This document shows, one piece after another, positions 12,098 through 23,568 of a DNA stretch of 64,000 nucleotides (position 1 is its first letter; every line of letters begins with the position of its first letter). Both the position numbers and the translations under genes were made by a program. This DNA comes from Bugulina stolonifera (lineage: Eukaryota > Bryozoa > Gymnolaemata > Cheilostomatida > Bugulidae): contig OW285187.1 in assembly GCA_935421135.1 (NCBI GenBank), positions 3,100,001 to 3,164,000 of the forward strand. Reading direction: 5' to 3'. The notes under the pieces were generated by a model. It worked only from the letters and a program-made list of their open reading frames with translations. It ran no database searches and was not told where the DNA came from.

Positions 12098-13042
12098 CCC
12101 TCCCGCAGACCCGCAGAGTTCAGACTATAACCTCTGATCCTAACTCTAAATCAGTTATTTGAGACAGGCTTTCGAAACGGCGTATTTATCACTTTGTGGA
12201 GGTGACAACTCACAATATAATCATGTTCAGTCATTTGCATACCATACCATACACCAGTATTTCCAAAATAAAGTCTTATGTATTTAATGATACTCTGTAA
12301 ATATGTATCCACTATCCAAGATATAGCATGGACCCTTAAGAATATTTCAGCTATTTACCTTGGCCATTCACATCTAATAACTACATGTACAAACTACATA
12401 TTTTATATTTTGAAAACAGAAGAGGCAAAATAACAAGGTCTCAGACTGGCCTAAAACACCATATACATGTAAAACAATTACCCAAAAAATGACACACTCT
12501 TGTCACACACTTATCAAAAGTTGAAAATGATTTTGTGTAAAATTGAATCGGATACCATTTCAAACAAACTTTATTGCAAAGTGACATAAAAATACAAAAA
12601 TGACAATCCAGCAAAAGGATAAATAATGCTTGACATTCCATTTCTGTTCTGCTGAAATACCAATTTTCAAGAATTGTTTTATGATTTCACATTTAATGAG
12701 TATAATAATTGATTTTTACTGACTTAGTTCACACCTAAAAGTATCTGGAGTATTAATTGTAAAACTACAAATTATAATACTTTAGTAGCAGATAAGAAAC
12801 TAGTAACACTCCCACTGAGCAAGTTCAACTTGTCTGGAGTGAAGAATAGATCAAAATAGAAATCTAGTAAAACAGGATGAATGAGATGAATTATTGACTT
12901 CTTTCTAGAAGTTGAAATGATACAATTGTGTGATATAGTAGTATCTAAAGAGTACTGTACAAAGAGTACACAACTCCGTCTGTAATAATAACAATGACAT
13001 GTATATGTAACGTAACTTTAGGAAGAGGCAAGATTCAAGGTA
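12098..13042. other. 3' flank of caspase B; no further gene
   Basis: No coding exon seen. On the minus strand this is the 3' untranslated region and downstream DNA of caspase B; a possible AATAAA polyadenylation signal is read from 12570-12575. Confidence 0.4.
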
Positions 13043-16000
13043 TTAGGTAAAGTAGAGTGATTTAGTGAGCATGGACGTTATACATGGACTCTGCTTCTTG
13101 TTAGTCATGCTGAGCGCACTGGCATTGGACTTGAAGGTATAGGATACCATCCTGTTGACCCTGGTCAGCAGCTGTACAAACTCTAGCCTTCTACCATCTC
13201 TCAGCATCACTTCACAGAAAGCCTGCACAAACCAGGAACCATTGGCACAGTTTCTCCATGAATAATAGCCTAAAAGATAGAGCTCTTAGTAGAACCATGT
13301 GTTTGCTATTACAGTACAGGGTGTACATATACTAGTACTACGGTGGTTGGACTAGTAGCCTGTGATAATCACCTGGTACTGTGGAGTAGGCCAAGAGGAA
13401 GTCAGACTCCTTTGCTATAAAGTACTGTTTAACTTCACCAGAAGAAGAAGCGTCAGAAACATAGTTTTTACCCTCATCTAGTTTCTCTCCACGACAAGCC
13501 TAAATGGAATATAATAGGCCTATACGTATGATAGGATAGAATATACATAATATAATAGGATAGAATATACATGTACATATTATGATAGGATAGAATATAC
13601 ATATAATAGGATAGAATAGAATATACGCATGATTGGATAGAATATACATATAATAGGATAGAATAGAATATACGCATGATTGGATAGAATATACATATAA
13701 TAGGATAGAATATACATATGATAGGATAGAATATACATATGATAGGATAGAATATACATATGATAGGATAGAATATACATATGATAGGATAGAATATACG
13801 TAGGCCTATAATAGGATAGAATATACGTATAATAGGATAGAATATACATATAATAGGATAGAATATACATATAATAGGACAGAATATACATATAATAGGA
13901 TAGAATATATACATATAATAGGATAGGATGGAAGTAGAAGCTAAGGATATACAAGAAGGAATGGAGAATAATATTTTATGTTCAGAAGAGGATATTATTA
14001 ATAGTACTACTCAGTCTAAATCATACAAACTTATTATAGATATTGCACAGTCAACTTATATGGCGGTTATTCTATCATACACAATTTCTACACACTTTAT
14101 ACTGTTCGTAGGAATGTAATATATCTGTGAGAAAGTAACAGCAAATTTTATGAGAACTAATATTGTATAATGAATATCTATATAGGTAGAGTGAACAGTA
14201 CAAAGTAGTATTACGGCAGTGACAATATTGCCATAAATGAACCTATTACTAAAATATTTACAGACAATAATCCGAGTAATGAACTTAAATGTATCACTTA
14301 CCAATATACTATTACTATTATATACATTTTATATTCACACGAGTATTAGTAGCAGGCTAAATGTATAGTGTATATACATGTACATGTATAATATGTAGTC
14401 CTATATTCCTGTGTATCCAATAATAACTGTGTTATACAGCACATATTTACTACAGTTGTACTCCTTTAGGTTTAGACATAGGTGGTAGAAGATAAATAGG
14501 GGTAGGTCTACTCTACACACAATCTAACTTGTCACACAATAAGAGTAAAGTATCATATCTACCAAAGAGAAGACAACTCTATGCATATTGAGAAAAGATA
14601 GTGTTAGTATTATAGCAGAAGCATAATAATTGGGTATTACTAGATAAGATAGCAAACAAACACCAGCACAAGGAAATAATGAGCAGAAATACAAGTAGTT
14701 ATCTCCCCATGATCTAATAAACATTACAATAGATAATAAGAGTGATCTACAATAGACACATTCACATGTATGAATAAGGTAATATAACAATAAAATATAA
14801 AACACTTGATTTCATAACACATACTCACTCTTATCTAATACATGTTACGCCCACCCCAAGTGCTAGTATCATCTACATGTACTTTCCTGTTCGGTGAATG
14901 ATCATCAACTTACCTGAAACAGGAATAGTTTAGGTTTGCCAATGAGAGAAGCTGCCTTATCGGACTTGAGTGGATCGGTCAGCATATTGTAAGAGATGGC
15001 CCTGTCCACTGCAAACAGATTGTTCTCATCGCCATGTGACAAAACAGCAACAAACAGGCAATCCATGTCTGTAAAGTCTTTACTTGCCACTAAAACATAT
15101 ACATTATAATATATACATTATATATATACATTATATATATACATTATATATATACATTATATATATACATTATATATATAAGTAAATACAGCAGACCTAT
15201 GAGAACATGTAAGGGTTCTTGTACTAGTATCGCATGCATGTGTGCATTCCATGTAGAATTGTAGCTTGAGTAACCCCTACATGTATAGTATGCATGTCTG
15301 CACCCCATAAGCCTGTATAGTACAGAGCATGTACAGTCCACACATATATTACATGTACAAGTATAGCTAAACATAATAAATATGATATCAGCAGTAGATG
15401 ATTCAACTTAGCCTGAAATCCAGACAGTGTGTGTTTACTGTTTACTCAATTTTAAGGAGTTAATGCTAAGGTAATGGCAGATGATACTGTCATCTCCATG
15501 GATTCACTACATCCTGACATCATAATACTGCAGTAGATGAGTCAGTAATAGGAACATCATGATGACAAGATATTACACAATATTGCAATAGTTACTGTAA
15601 GGTAATAGTAGCTTGGTAACCCCATAGTACACTATATAATGCTACAATTCCACTATGACTCAGTTTCAAAGAGTTGTTTGCCATTCAAACCCATTGAAGC
15701 AAGCCTGTGCTTTATTGTTCATACTAAAGAAGTACAATACATCATCTAATTATTTACCTAAACTAATTGGATATAACAACAAACTTAACCTTTATCAATA
15801 GTTGCCACCATTTGCTTAGCTGTCAGGTTGTTTTTAACAATGATCTCTTCGAACCCTACGAATGACAGGGCAGTGTGTAGCTTATCTCTGTCTACGCTTG
15901 AACCAGACCTATCAGACATCTGGGTTTCAGGGTAAAATGTGTCATTATTGATTATAACAGCTATACCCCTGCGTCTAAAATGTATCACGTACATGTGCAT

Positions 16001-16579
16001 GTATATATCAGCCACAACATATACAATGTATGTTATGGAAGTACCTAGCATAATGTTCAACCCAGCCAATTCTAAGCCTCTGTTAATCTGTAGCTAAAAA
16101 AATATGATGTGTTCCAGGAATACTATGCATTCTGAACCATATATTAGCTACACTATCTATGTTACCACATTATATACATAGACCTAAAGAGAAACAGGTA
16201 TAAATCTACAATGTATGTACCTAGTACACAGGACACAGCTAATGGTCTCCCACCTACAGAGCAGGGGGTTACTGAACTGAATGAATAGAGGTTAATTACA
16301 TTGTATCAATATCACATGCTGTGGGGAAAGTCTGGATGGATCCACTAAGAAGGTGCAACGATGACCATTAGATACAATGGTGACCAGGCTGATGACCAGT
16401 AGGTACAACGATGAAGAGCAGTCCACTTACTTATGTTTCATATTGTACTCAAAGTCTGTATCATCCAGATCTACATATCTCTCAATGGTAGGCGCTGGAG
16501 ATGCTGAAGCCCCAGATCTACCAAACCCAAACCCTCCAGTGCCAGGTCTGGCATCTGTTGCGTCCCCTGCTCCACTCAT
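13043..16579 (-). CDS. Caspase B, short-prodomain caspase with intact catalytic dyad
   Basis: Cysteine aspartyl protease. Five exons: 16431-16579, 15790-15974, 14914-15089, 13373-13499, 13043-13269; intron phases 2,1,0,1; 864 nt give 287 aa plus stop. Exon 1 is a 46-residue Gly/Ser/Ala-rich lead ending in an Asp-rich stretch. p20 starts RRGIAVIINND, with the S1-pocket Arg in S-D-R-S-G-S. The catalytic His is H130 in VLSHGDE and the catalytic Cys is C172 in QACRGEKLD at the start of exon 4. A linker with V-S-D-A-S is a possible maturation site. p10 has DFLLAYSTVPG and Y-S-W-R-N then GSWFVQAF. The length fits effector caspases; no CARD or DED is seen. Exact orthology to a vertebrate caspase cannot be told. 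Introns 2 and 3 carry minisatellites. Confidence 0.93.
13505..13930. repeat. ~19-20 bp minisatellite in caspase B intron 3
   Basis: About 20 imperfect copies of ATAGGATAGAATATACATAT begin only a few bases past the 3' splice site of exon 4. Open frames on the minus strand here (tyrosine/isoleucine-rich repeats) come from the repeat and are not genes. Confidence 0.9.
15095..15182. repeat. 13-bp AT-rich tandem repeat in caspase B intron 2
   Basis: Repeats of TACATTATATATA directly precede (on the minus strand) the 3' splice site of the exon bearing the catalytic His. Confidence 0.8.
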
Positions 16580-17099
16580 GTCTATATGGAAGAACTAGGC
16601 TAATTTTTATAATCCACAAACCTACAAATTAACACTTGGAGAATGTATTAATAATGCACAATGTGATGAATCTTATCATGGGTGATAATTAACTATACAG
16701 TTTATAAAACAACGATTACATTAAACTATGCAACCAGATTGTTGAGTAACAGAAGGATAATTATCATCTACATGTAGTGATAATCTCTTGAATGCTATTC
16801 AACAGGAATCTAACATGAAAAACATGGTAGCTAATGTCAACACTGCGAAGTTAATTTTAATATGCCTATGCCCCCCACCCCACTTGTGGCCCACAGGCCA
16901 CTAGCTTAAAATCAGAATTTATTTTTATAAGAAAGTATTGCAAGTCCGCTAATAATAAAGCATTTTGCAATAGAAATTTGTATTGAATTTGACCAATTGC
17001 AAATTTTGCTTAGCTTCAAAATTAATTTTTGAGCATCACTCACCAATTAGAAGTAAGGTTAGCTAAGCTGCATATTTATTCAAATTTAAACCACATTTA
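16580..17099. other. Upstream region of caspase B; no gene recognised
   Basis: AT-rich sequence that should contain the caspase B promoter. Nothing else identified. Confidence 0.35.
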
Positions 17100-17104
17100 C
17101 AGTG

Positions 17105-17940
17105 CTGTGCGAAATAAGGTATCCGCCCTACTTTTTAGTTACAAATTTCGGTTTAAAAGCTTACTACTTGTATTCTTTCTGTCATAACCCACAACTATCA
17201 TAATATATCAATTTAAACCAAATTTTGTGTAGATTCTACCTTTTAAATTCATTTTCCCATATATTTAATGGGTTTTCTTATGTATTTGCTGAAACTTAAA
17301 GTGGCCATCTTTTGCAATGCTAGCCATCAAAGCCGCCTCACAATTGACATGCAATTAATTGCATTTTAATCGAAAACATTTGAACAGACTCTTTGTATTA
17401 GTGCATGGTGGCCCTGAAAAAGGCCTTTTGAGGTTGGGGGAGATGCATGGTCAGTATTTCATTGACCAGCCTTTGTTGTTTTGATGACCCCCTCACATCG
17501 TTGCAGCATGCTGTTGACTAGGGTTGTCAGTCGGTCTGGAGTAACAGTTCTGTGATAGGCTTCTATGATATCTTTGATTAAGACTCTTTTTGTTGTGGGT
17601 TTATTCTTTGCTATCACCAAGCCCATTTGATGCCACAGGTTTTCAATTGGATTGACATCAGCTGATTGGGCAGATCATATGAGAGTTCTGATTCCTTTCT
17701 CAATCATCCACTTCTCTACGCTCCTGGCCCGGTGACAAGGTGGGTTGTGGTCCTAAAAGACAGAAAGCTGCTTCATCTGTGTAAGAGCTGCCGTCAACTC
17801 ACAAGGGTTGATTTGTGCAAGCAGTGGAGCTGTGATTATAGTGTTTCCAGATGGTGCAGACTGGGTATTTTAAGACCTCAACCCACCTTGTCACCGGGCC
17901 AGGGGCGTAAAAAACTGATTCAGATGGTGCAATAAAAAAA
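17105..17940 (-). pseudogene. Tc1/mariner transposase remnant
   Basis: The minus strand between about 17755 and 17455 encodes the C-terminal part of a Tc1-type DDE transposase: D-H-N-P-P-C-H, then SAQSADVNPIENLWH (glutamate of the DD34E triad in an N-P-I-E-N-L-W context), then LVNSMLQRCEGVIK and K-A-G-Q. It is broken by stop codons and the N-terminal half is missing. The conspicuous CAGTGCTGTGCGAAATAAGG at about 17100 looks like a terminal repeat of this family. A 25-bp segment is present in inverted orientation at about 17723-17748 and 17879-17904, so the remnant was rearranged. Confidence 0.75.
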
Positions 17941-18185
17941 TAACTGTCAGTACCCCTTTAAGCTCATGCTCGTTGATACTTACCCATTATATTACAGCAA
18001 GTAATTGCTGCTTTTTTGAATATCCAAGTAGTAAATACATGTATATATACCATATAGCTATGTTCTGTTCTGACCAGTAATTATATAGTTCATCTTGAAA
18101 GCAGAATTGCATTGCGATGGAAATCATTAACGAATTTGTCCCTTGCTAATAACAATACTGAGTATATTATAAATAAATATTAATA

Positions 18186-18802
18186 CTGTACAATGGTTTA
18201 TAATAGCGTTAGCTTATTTTAACGTTTTAACGAGTAGATCGAACTCGTTAAAATATAATTTGTATTACTAAACTATTAGTTAACTATACTCGCGTGTTGT
18301 TTTTATTAGCTGAAGCAATGTAGTAAGATACTATCGCGGTTGATTACAAGTATGATGGTTAGTTTTCGGTGTGAAGCCCTGCTGATCTGATAGTGCAATA
18401 GGTAGCGTGCTCGACTGTCAATCCAATGCCCGTGGGTTTGAATCCCGCTTCAGGACTTATTTTCTTTCATCTGTTGTATACGATAAGATTAGCTAGGTAT
18501 ACAATACTAATCTCATCTGTAACTGTAGCATAGGATTACTGCAGGTGCAATTCTATATTCAACTATAAGACAATAAAAAGGGGTAAATATTCCACTTATG
18601 AGTCAAAAGAACGGTTTAAAGTGGTAATTTTGCCTTACCTGCTGCACCTTACCACGTTTTACCACAACCCTGTACCTTTGTGGTCGTTAAATTAAAATCT
18701 ATTTTTGGTGGGGTTCGTTAAATTAAATATACGTTAAATAAAACTTGCAACAAAATTCTCAAAATCGTTATTTATTCAGCGTTAAATTAAACCATTGTAC
18801 AG
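18186..18802. mobile_element. 617-bp MITE with CTGTACAATGGTTTA termini and TA target duplication
   Basis: The left end CTGTACAATGGTTTA and its reverse complement at the right end match for 15 bp, then imperfectly (AGCGTTAGC versus AACGCTGAA). TA flanks both sides (18184-18185 and 18803-18804), as for Tc1/mariner-type elements. It has no open frame and contains a tRNA-like sequence. Confidence 0.75.
18384..18456 (+). tRNA. Degenerate tRNA-Asp(GTC)-like sequence (pseudogene or SINE head)
   Basis: The A box TAGTGCAATAGG starts at 18391 and the B box GGTTTGAATCC at about 18436. The T stem (GTGGG/CCCGC) and D stem pair well; the loop CTGTCAA carries anticodon GTC. The anticodon stem has two mismatches and the acceptor stem pairs only with a one-base slip, so this is probably not a working tRNA. 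It sits inside the MITE at 18186-18802. Confidence 0.45.
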
Positions 18803-18915
18803 TATATAGTTTAATATTAATTATATAAAAATGATTATAAATAACAGTCATTATGAAATGATTATCATAATCATTATTATTACGATTAAAACCCAAAAAT
18901 TAAAACAATGATAAC

Positions 18916-19243
18916 CAGTGTTCAAAGTTGGGGGGTCGTGGGGGGACGCAGTCCCCCACCATAAATTTCAGGGGGTCCCCCAGACTGATAGACCCCCCAC
19001 CCTACAGATTACTATTATAATAATAATACTAATTGGAACATATTTTACCTTAAGGTCTTGGACTATATTTTAACCTGAAGTTCTTGGATTTTGCACCATT
19101 TTGGTGTCTAATTTTGATAAAGTTTCCAATTTCTGAGAGGGCGCTCAGGCGCTGCACGCACCGTTTGGGCGTTTCGCGCCCTCGAGTGACTATGTTTGCT
19201 ACCCTAGAGACCCCCCACCTCTTTTCTTAGACTTTGACCACTG
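18916..19243. mobile_element. 328-bp hAT-type MITE with perfect 8-bp target duplication
   Basis: Ends CAGTGTTCAAAGT and (reversed) CAGTGGTCAAAGT; ATGATAAC is present on both sides (18908-18915 and 19244-19251). The interior has C/G runs and no coding capacity. hAT family is inferred from the 8-bp duplication and the CAGTG-type terminus. Confidence 0.88.
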
Positions 19244-19368
19244 ATGATAACATACAAAAAAGTTAGAAAAATACATAATTTAATAATCATAATCTTATCT
19301 AATGGCTAAGCCATCGATATGATATATATTCATGTGATATTGATATTGTTGTATTGCAATTTCGTTTC

Positions 19369-21182
19369 GACAGGTAATTCGACAGGTAATTAATATGATA
19401 TATCTATATGTTCATGTGATTACCTCTCTGAATTACCTCTGATGAGGTAGGACACTCTTGACCACCGGCGGCGTAAGTAGAGTGTCTCATTAATGTAACA
19501 GTGTGCATTTGGTTTTGGCTAGGGGTTTCAGCATTACCGCTGTTAGACATTATTTTTTATTTTTTTTGGTCATCAGCCATGATACCTCTCATCTCGCGTA
19601 TAGTCCTTGGTAAGAAGCTTTGATGGTAACATCTGGAATTTGTTGAGATAGATGTGGGTTCACCACGGGCTGCAGCTCTTGTTGTTACTGTCATGTCAGT
19701 GCGATTATTAATAATTTCGTCATAGGCTGACAACAATGCACTGTGGTCACCCTCAGCCTTTATGATACGGGTTAAGAGGTTTAATCTGTGGTTTCTGCGT
19801 CTTTCTTGTAGCGTTTGTAAGCCTAGTTCTGCTCGGGCTTCACTGACGCTTTCGCGTCCCTTGAGCGCCGCTATAAATCTGACAGCACGATTCTGTATCA
19901 TTTCAATGTCGTGTATAGTACTTTTCAGGTGAGGATCCCAGACAGTGTCTGCGTATTCCAATATTGGGCAACAGAGACTCGTATATGCTAAGAGACGCCC
20001 ACGTTTCGGAGCATCGTGGAGCGCATATTTTATTACACCCAGAATTCTACTTGCTTTTTGTTCCTTCTGTCTAATATGCTTTTGAAATTGAAGGTTGGTT
20101 TGTACTACGACTCCTAAGTATTTAGTTTCTTCTGTCCAATCAAGAAGTGTGTTTCCTAGTTTATAGGGCGGCAGCTCTGTCTTTTTGCCAAATGCGATAG
20201 CATGGCATTTGGTGTCATTAAATGGCATTTTCCACTGGCAGGACCACTTATGGACAGCATCGATGTTCAGCTGAAAGTTTGCAGCATCAGCGGCCGAGTT
20301 GACTTCCTGGTACAATAGGGTGTCATCAGCATATAGACTAATAGAGCAGTTGACGGAGCTTGGCAAGTCATTAATGTAAATGAGAAATAGTGTTGGTCCG
20401 AGAACGGAACCTTGAGGCACTCCTGATGTCACTGGCAGTTCAGTTGAGCATTGGCCTTTGATTACAACCTTTTGTTTCCTGTTGGTAATGAAATCTTGAA
20501 TCCAGCCAATGATCTGCGGGTTCACTTCTGGAATCTGGCGTAGTTTTAGGAGCAGAAGGGGGTGAGGAACTTTGTCAAAGGCTTTCTTGAAGTCAAGTAC
20601 AATTGCATGTGTATTTAGTGACTCGTCATGTGCCTTGGCAAGATCATGGTAGGTTGAGCATAACTGGGTATCGCATGACATTCCTTTGCGGAAACCATGC
20701 TGCCTGTTGTGGAGCACGGTATCAAGCGTTCTGTTGAAATAATGTAGTACTATATGTTCAAGCATCTTACATGGGATGCTTGTGAGTGAAATTGGTCTGT
20801 AGTTGTTTGAGAATGTTTTGTTACCTCCCTTGTGTATCGGAGTTACATGGGCGAGCTTCCATTCAGCTGGCAATTTCCCAGTTTTAAGCGAAGCATGGTA
20901 GACATGTCGCAGGCATGCGGCGGCTATCTCAACATCAACTAGTAAGTTCGGCTTTCTAATGCCGTCTGGGCCAGGTGACTTTCCATTTGGCAACGCTCTA
21001 ATGAGTAAAACAAGTCCCTCGGTGGATATTTGGAGGTCTTCAGCAGCTTGACTGGTCTTTGGATCTTGCGTGAGTTGATGTTCTTGGCAGAATTGACTAT
21101 TGAAGTAGCTATTCAGGATCTCAGCACACTTCATCGGGTCATCAGTTAGTTTGTCAGTTTTAGGATCGATAAGGTTCATGAC
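19369..21182 (-). mobile_element. 5'-truncated non-LTR (LINE) retrotransposon copy
   Basis: The insertion is bounded by a perfect 26-bp direct repeat beginning ATATTGTTGTATTGCAATTT (19343-19368 and 21183-21208), the target-site duplication of target-primed reverse transcription. The copy lies on the minus strand and its 3' end is a short repeat of GAATTACCTGTC rather than poly(A). It keeps the 3' part of the reverse transcriptase frame and a short 3' UTR; the endonuclease part is gone. A second, older fragment of the same family is at 39102-40275. Confidence 0.9.
19557..21179 (-). CDS. LINE reverse transcriptase, N-terminally truncated (540 aa open)
   Basis: RNA-dependent DNA polymerase of a non-LTR element. 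Motifs in order: [65 protein letters not shown], and the catalytic LYADDTLLY, followed by the thumb and C-terminal tail. The first Met of the open frame lies only a few bases inside the truncation point, so it is not the real start of ORF2; the endonuclease domain that normally precedes is absent. No stop interrupts what remains, so the insertion looks young. No RNase H was recognised. Confidence 0.92.
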   Translation of the reverse strand: MNLIDPKTDKLTDDPMKCAEILNSYFNSQFCQEHQLTQDPKTSQAAEDLQISTEGLVLLIRALPNGKSPGPDGIRKPNLLVDVEIAAACLRHVYHASLKTGKLPAEWKLAHVTPIHKGGNKTFSNNYRPISLTSIPCKMLEHIVLHYFNRTLDTVLHNRQHGFRKGMSCDTQLCSTYHDLAKAHDESLNTHAIVLDFKKAFDKVPHPLLLLKLRQIPEVNPQIIGWIQDFITNRKQKVVIKGQCSTELPVTSGVPQGSVLGPTLFLIYINDLPSSVNCSISLYADDTLLYQEVNSAADAANFQLNIDAVHKWSCQWKMPFNDTKCHAIAFGKKTELPPYKLGNTLLDWTEETKYLGVVVQTNLQFQKHIRQKEQKASRILGVIKYALHDAPKRGRLLAYTSLCCPILEYADTVWDPHLKSTIHDIEMIQNRAVRFIAALKGRESVSEARAELGLQTLQERRRNHRLNLLTRIIKAEGDHSALLSAYDEIINNRTDMTVTTRAAARGEPTSISTNSRCYHQSFLPRTIREMRGIMADDQKK

Positions 21183-21208
21183 ATATTGTTGTATTGCAAT
21201 TTCGTTTC

Positions 21209-22273
21209 AATTTAACTTTTAGTTTTGAAATCAGCTTAGTTTTAAGTTTTCAATCTAATCTTCCATAAAAGTCATATTGATTTCACTCGATGATTTTATA
21301 TAGACATTTCAGATGGGATAGCAAATGAAAATGAAAATCAGGAGATAACATATGATAATGATTATGATATACATGTACTACATGTATCGATGTAGATACA
21401 TGTATGTATACTCTCATACTGTAAGTCTACCTCCAGACACAGCCTACGTATCATCGCTCTCAAAACTATCAAATGTTCAAAAAGTGAGATGGCGCGCTCT
21501 GAAGGAAATAAATAAATCTAATTAAACAATCTTGCCCAGTAAAGTCAATACAATTACCTGTTTGTTTATTGGCTAACGGCGCAGGAAACCTCTTGGGAAG
21601 AAGGTTATCTGCACAAAAGAGAAACGAAACTGGCAACCAAATTTTTCCTTAGACATCGATCCTAGTGCAATTTGATTTTTACAGTCTACTTTTAGCGTTT
21701 TTGGAAGTCATGTTGCCGAGACTGCGCTTATCTATAGCTTTATAGGGAAGTAACTTGGGAAAATCCAATCCTAAAACCAATAATCAACACTCCAGAGTAG
21801 CTTATATTTTTGGTTAAATCTCAGTTACTATATTCACCATATAGGTACAGGACAACCTGTTTTAATTTTGACCAGTTAAAAATTTTGATTCAACTTTTCC
21901 TGAAGTCCTAAAACATGTAGTATTTACATTTTAGGCCTATCTGTATACATTTTAGCTAACCAGTCATTTAATTCTATTTATTTTATATTAATATTTATTG
22001 TTTTTTATATAATTTTATATTAATTAATATTATTATATTTATTATTGAATTTTTTGCTTATTCAATTAGATATTAAGAAAATAGAAAAAATTCCAAAGAG
22101 CCAGGGGGCCTTGCGTTTTATTTCATCAATTAACCTGTTATCTGTTAAAGGGGTTATGCCACGTGTTTTAAGGTAGCATTAAGACGCACTCAGCTATTTA
22201 GTGCCTAGATATTTATCATTCTGGTACTGTAGTTATTCTATGTTTGTGCCTTGCAGGCTATATTTAGAACAAC
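21209..22273. other. Gene-free stretch between transposons
   Basis: AT-rich sequence with no recognised gene, between the LINE copy and the 1.28 kb element. Confidence 0.35.
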
Positions 22274-22281
22274 TAGACCAC

Positions 22282-23560
22282 CATACTTGCCAAGTGTCCC
22301 GGGTTTCTCGGGACACTCCCGGGATTTGAAAATTGTCCCTACACTGTCTCAATGTCCTGATTTATACCCCGGGAATTAGGAAATTGCTGCTCCAAAAAAT
22401 TTTATTTATTATTTCCTTGGGATTTTTCAAAGCATTGGCTGAAAAAAGGTTGAGCGCCGCAAAACCTGGGGAATTTTGCGAAATATAATGCTACACACCG
22501 TTTATTTATAAAGTAGTTCGATGTCTACTGACTGTCGTATCTATGCCAATTGCCACTAGTGATAGCCCAAACTCTGGCTAATTCCTGAGCTATATTGGCA
22601 GTGTACTAAAGCCTCCCCAACAGTGGATAGCTATTTTATATAAACGCTCTAATGTCAATGACAACTACCGCGCAAATGAAAATTCACTCATTAATTATTT
22701 GCTTGTGCAAATAATGTTTCCATTATTAGTCTATTGGATGTTAATTTAGCTGTTAAGCCAAACAATTCTCACAGTACAGACAAGCAAAAGACTTTCAAAA
22801 TTAAAATCAATGGGTAAAATTTATTTATTTTATTTCTAAAAAGTAAATTAGGTTTTTAATATCAATATTATAATTATGCCTTCTGCACCCTCTAGTATTA
22901 CTGATGGTGGTACCAATGACATAGCCAGGCACACGCTGACCCGGAAGCATATCAAAGCTGTTGTCTAAAAGCTGTCACGTCACTTAAAAGCTTAGAAAAT
23001 TTGTTTATTCTCAATGATTCTGAAGTTCAAAAGACAGGCTAACATTATGATTATAATTTTTAATATAATAATTTATAAACTTAACTTATGAAAATACTGA
23101 ATTATTAATATTATTATTATAATTCAGTGTTTTCATAAATAAAGCTATTTATATGTTTATAATTTAATAAAATGAAACAAAAATTTGGTTTCTAATAAAT
23201 TTTTATGTTGTAGCAAGTTTTATAGGTCTTCTTTAGATAATCCAACCTGAAGCACTCTTTGCAATTTCATTCCTATTCTAATTCTTCCCACCATTTTAAA
23301 ACCATTCCAATATGCATGTAATATGAACATATTTTTTACCACTAGAGCAGCATACAAATACAAGTGAAATTGCCCTAACTACTGTCATTTTAGTGGCTCA
23401 CAAAAAATATTTTTAATGCGGGAGAGTGCTCCTCTACCCCTCCCGCACCCTTTCTGGCAGCCCGCTACGCGGGCTGGCATGGCCTGCGGCTATGTCACCC
23501 GTCCTCCCTCTGGTCCGCGCATGTGTCCAGATTTTTTACCCAGGTTACTTGGCAAGTATG
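22282..23560. mobile_element. 1.28-kb non-autonomous element with CATACTTGCCAAGT termini and 8-bp target duplication
   Basis: The left end CATACTTGCCAAGT is matched by its exact reverse complement at the right end; TAGACCAC flanks both sides (22274-22281 and 23561-23568). The two subterminal parts differ (left GTGTCCCGGG, right a GC-rich CCCTCCCGC region). No transposase frame is present. The 8-bp duplication suggests the hAT superfamily. Confidence 0.85.
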
Positions 23561-23568
23561 TAGACCAC

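Noticed and set aside
13474..13954. Tyr/Ile-rich repeated open frames on the minus strand
   Set aside because: Translation of the 19-20 bp minisatellite in caspase B intron 3; the frame overlaps a real exon boundary.
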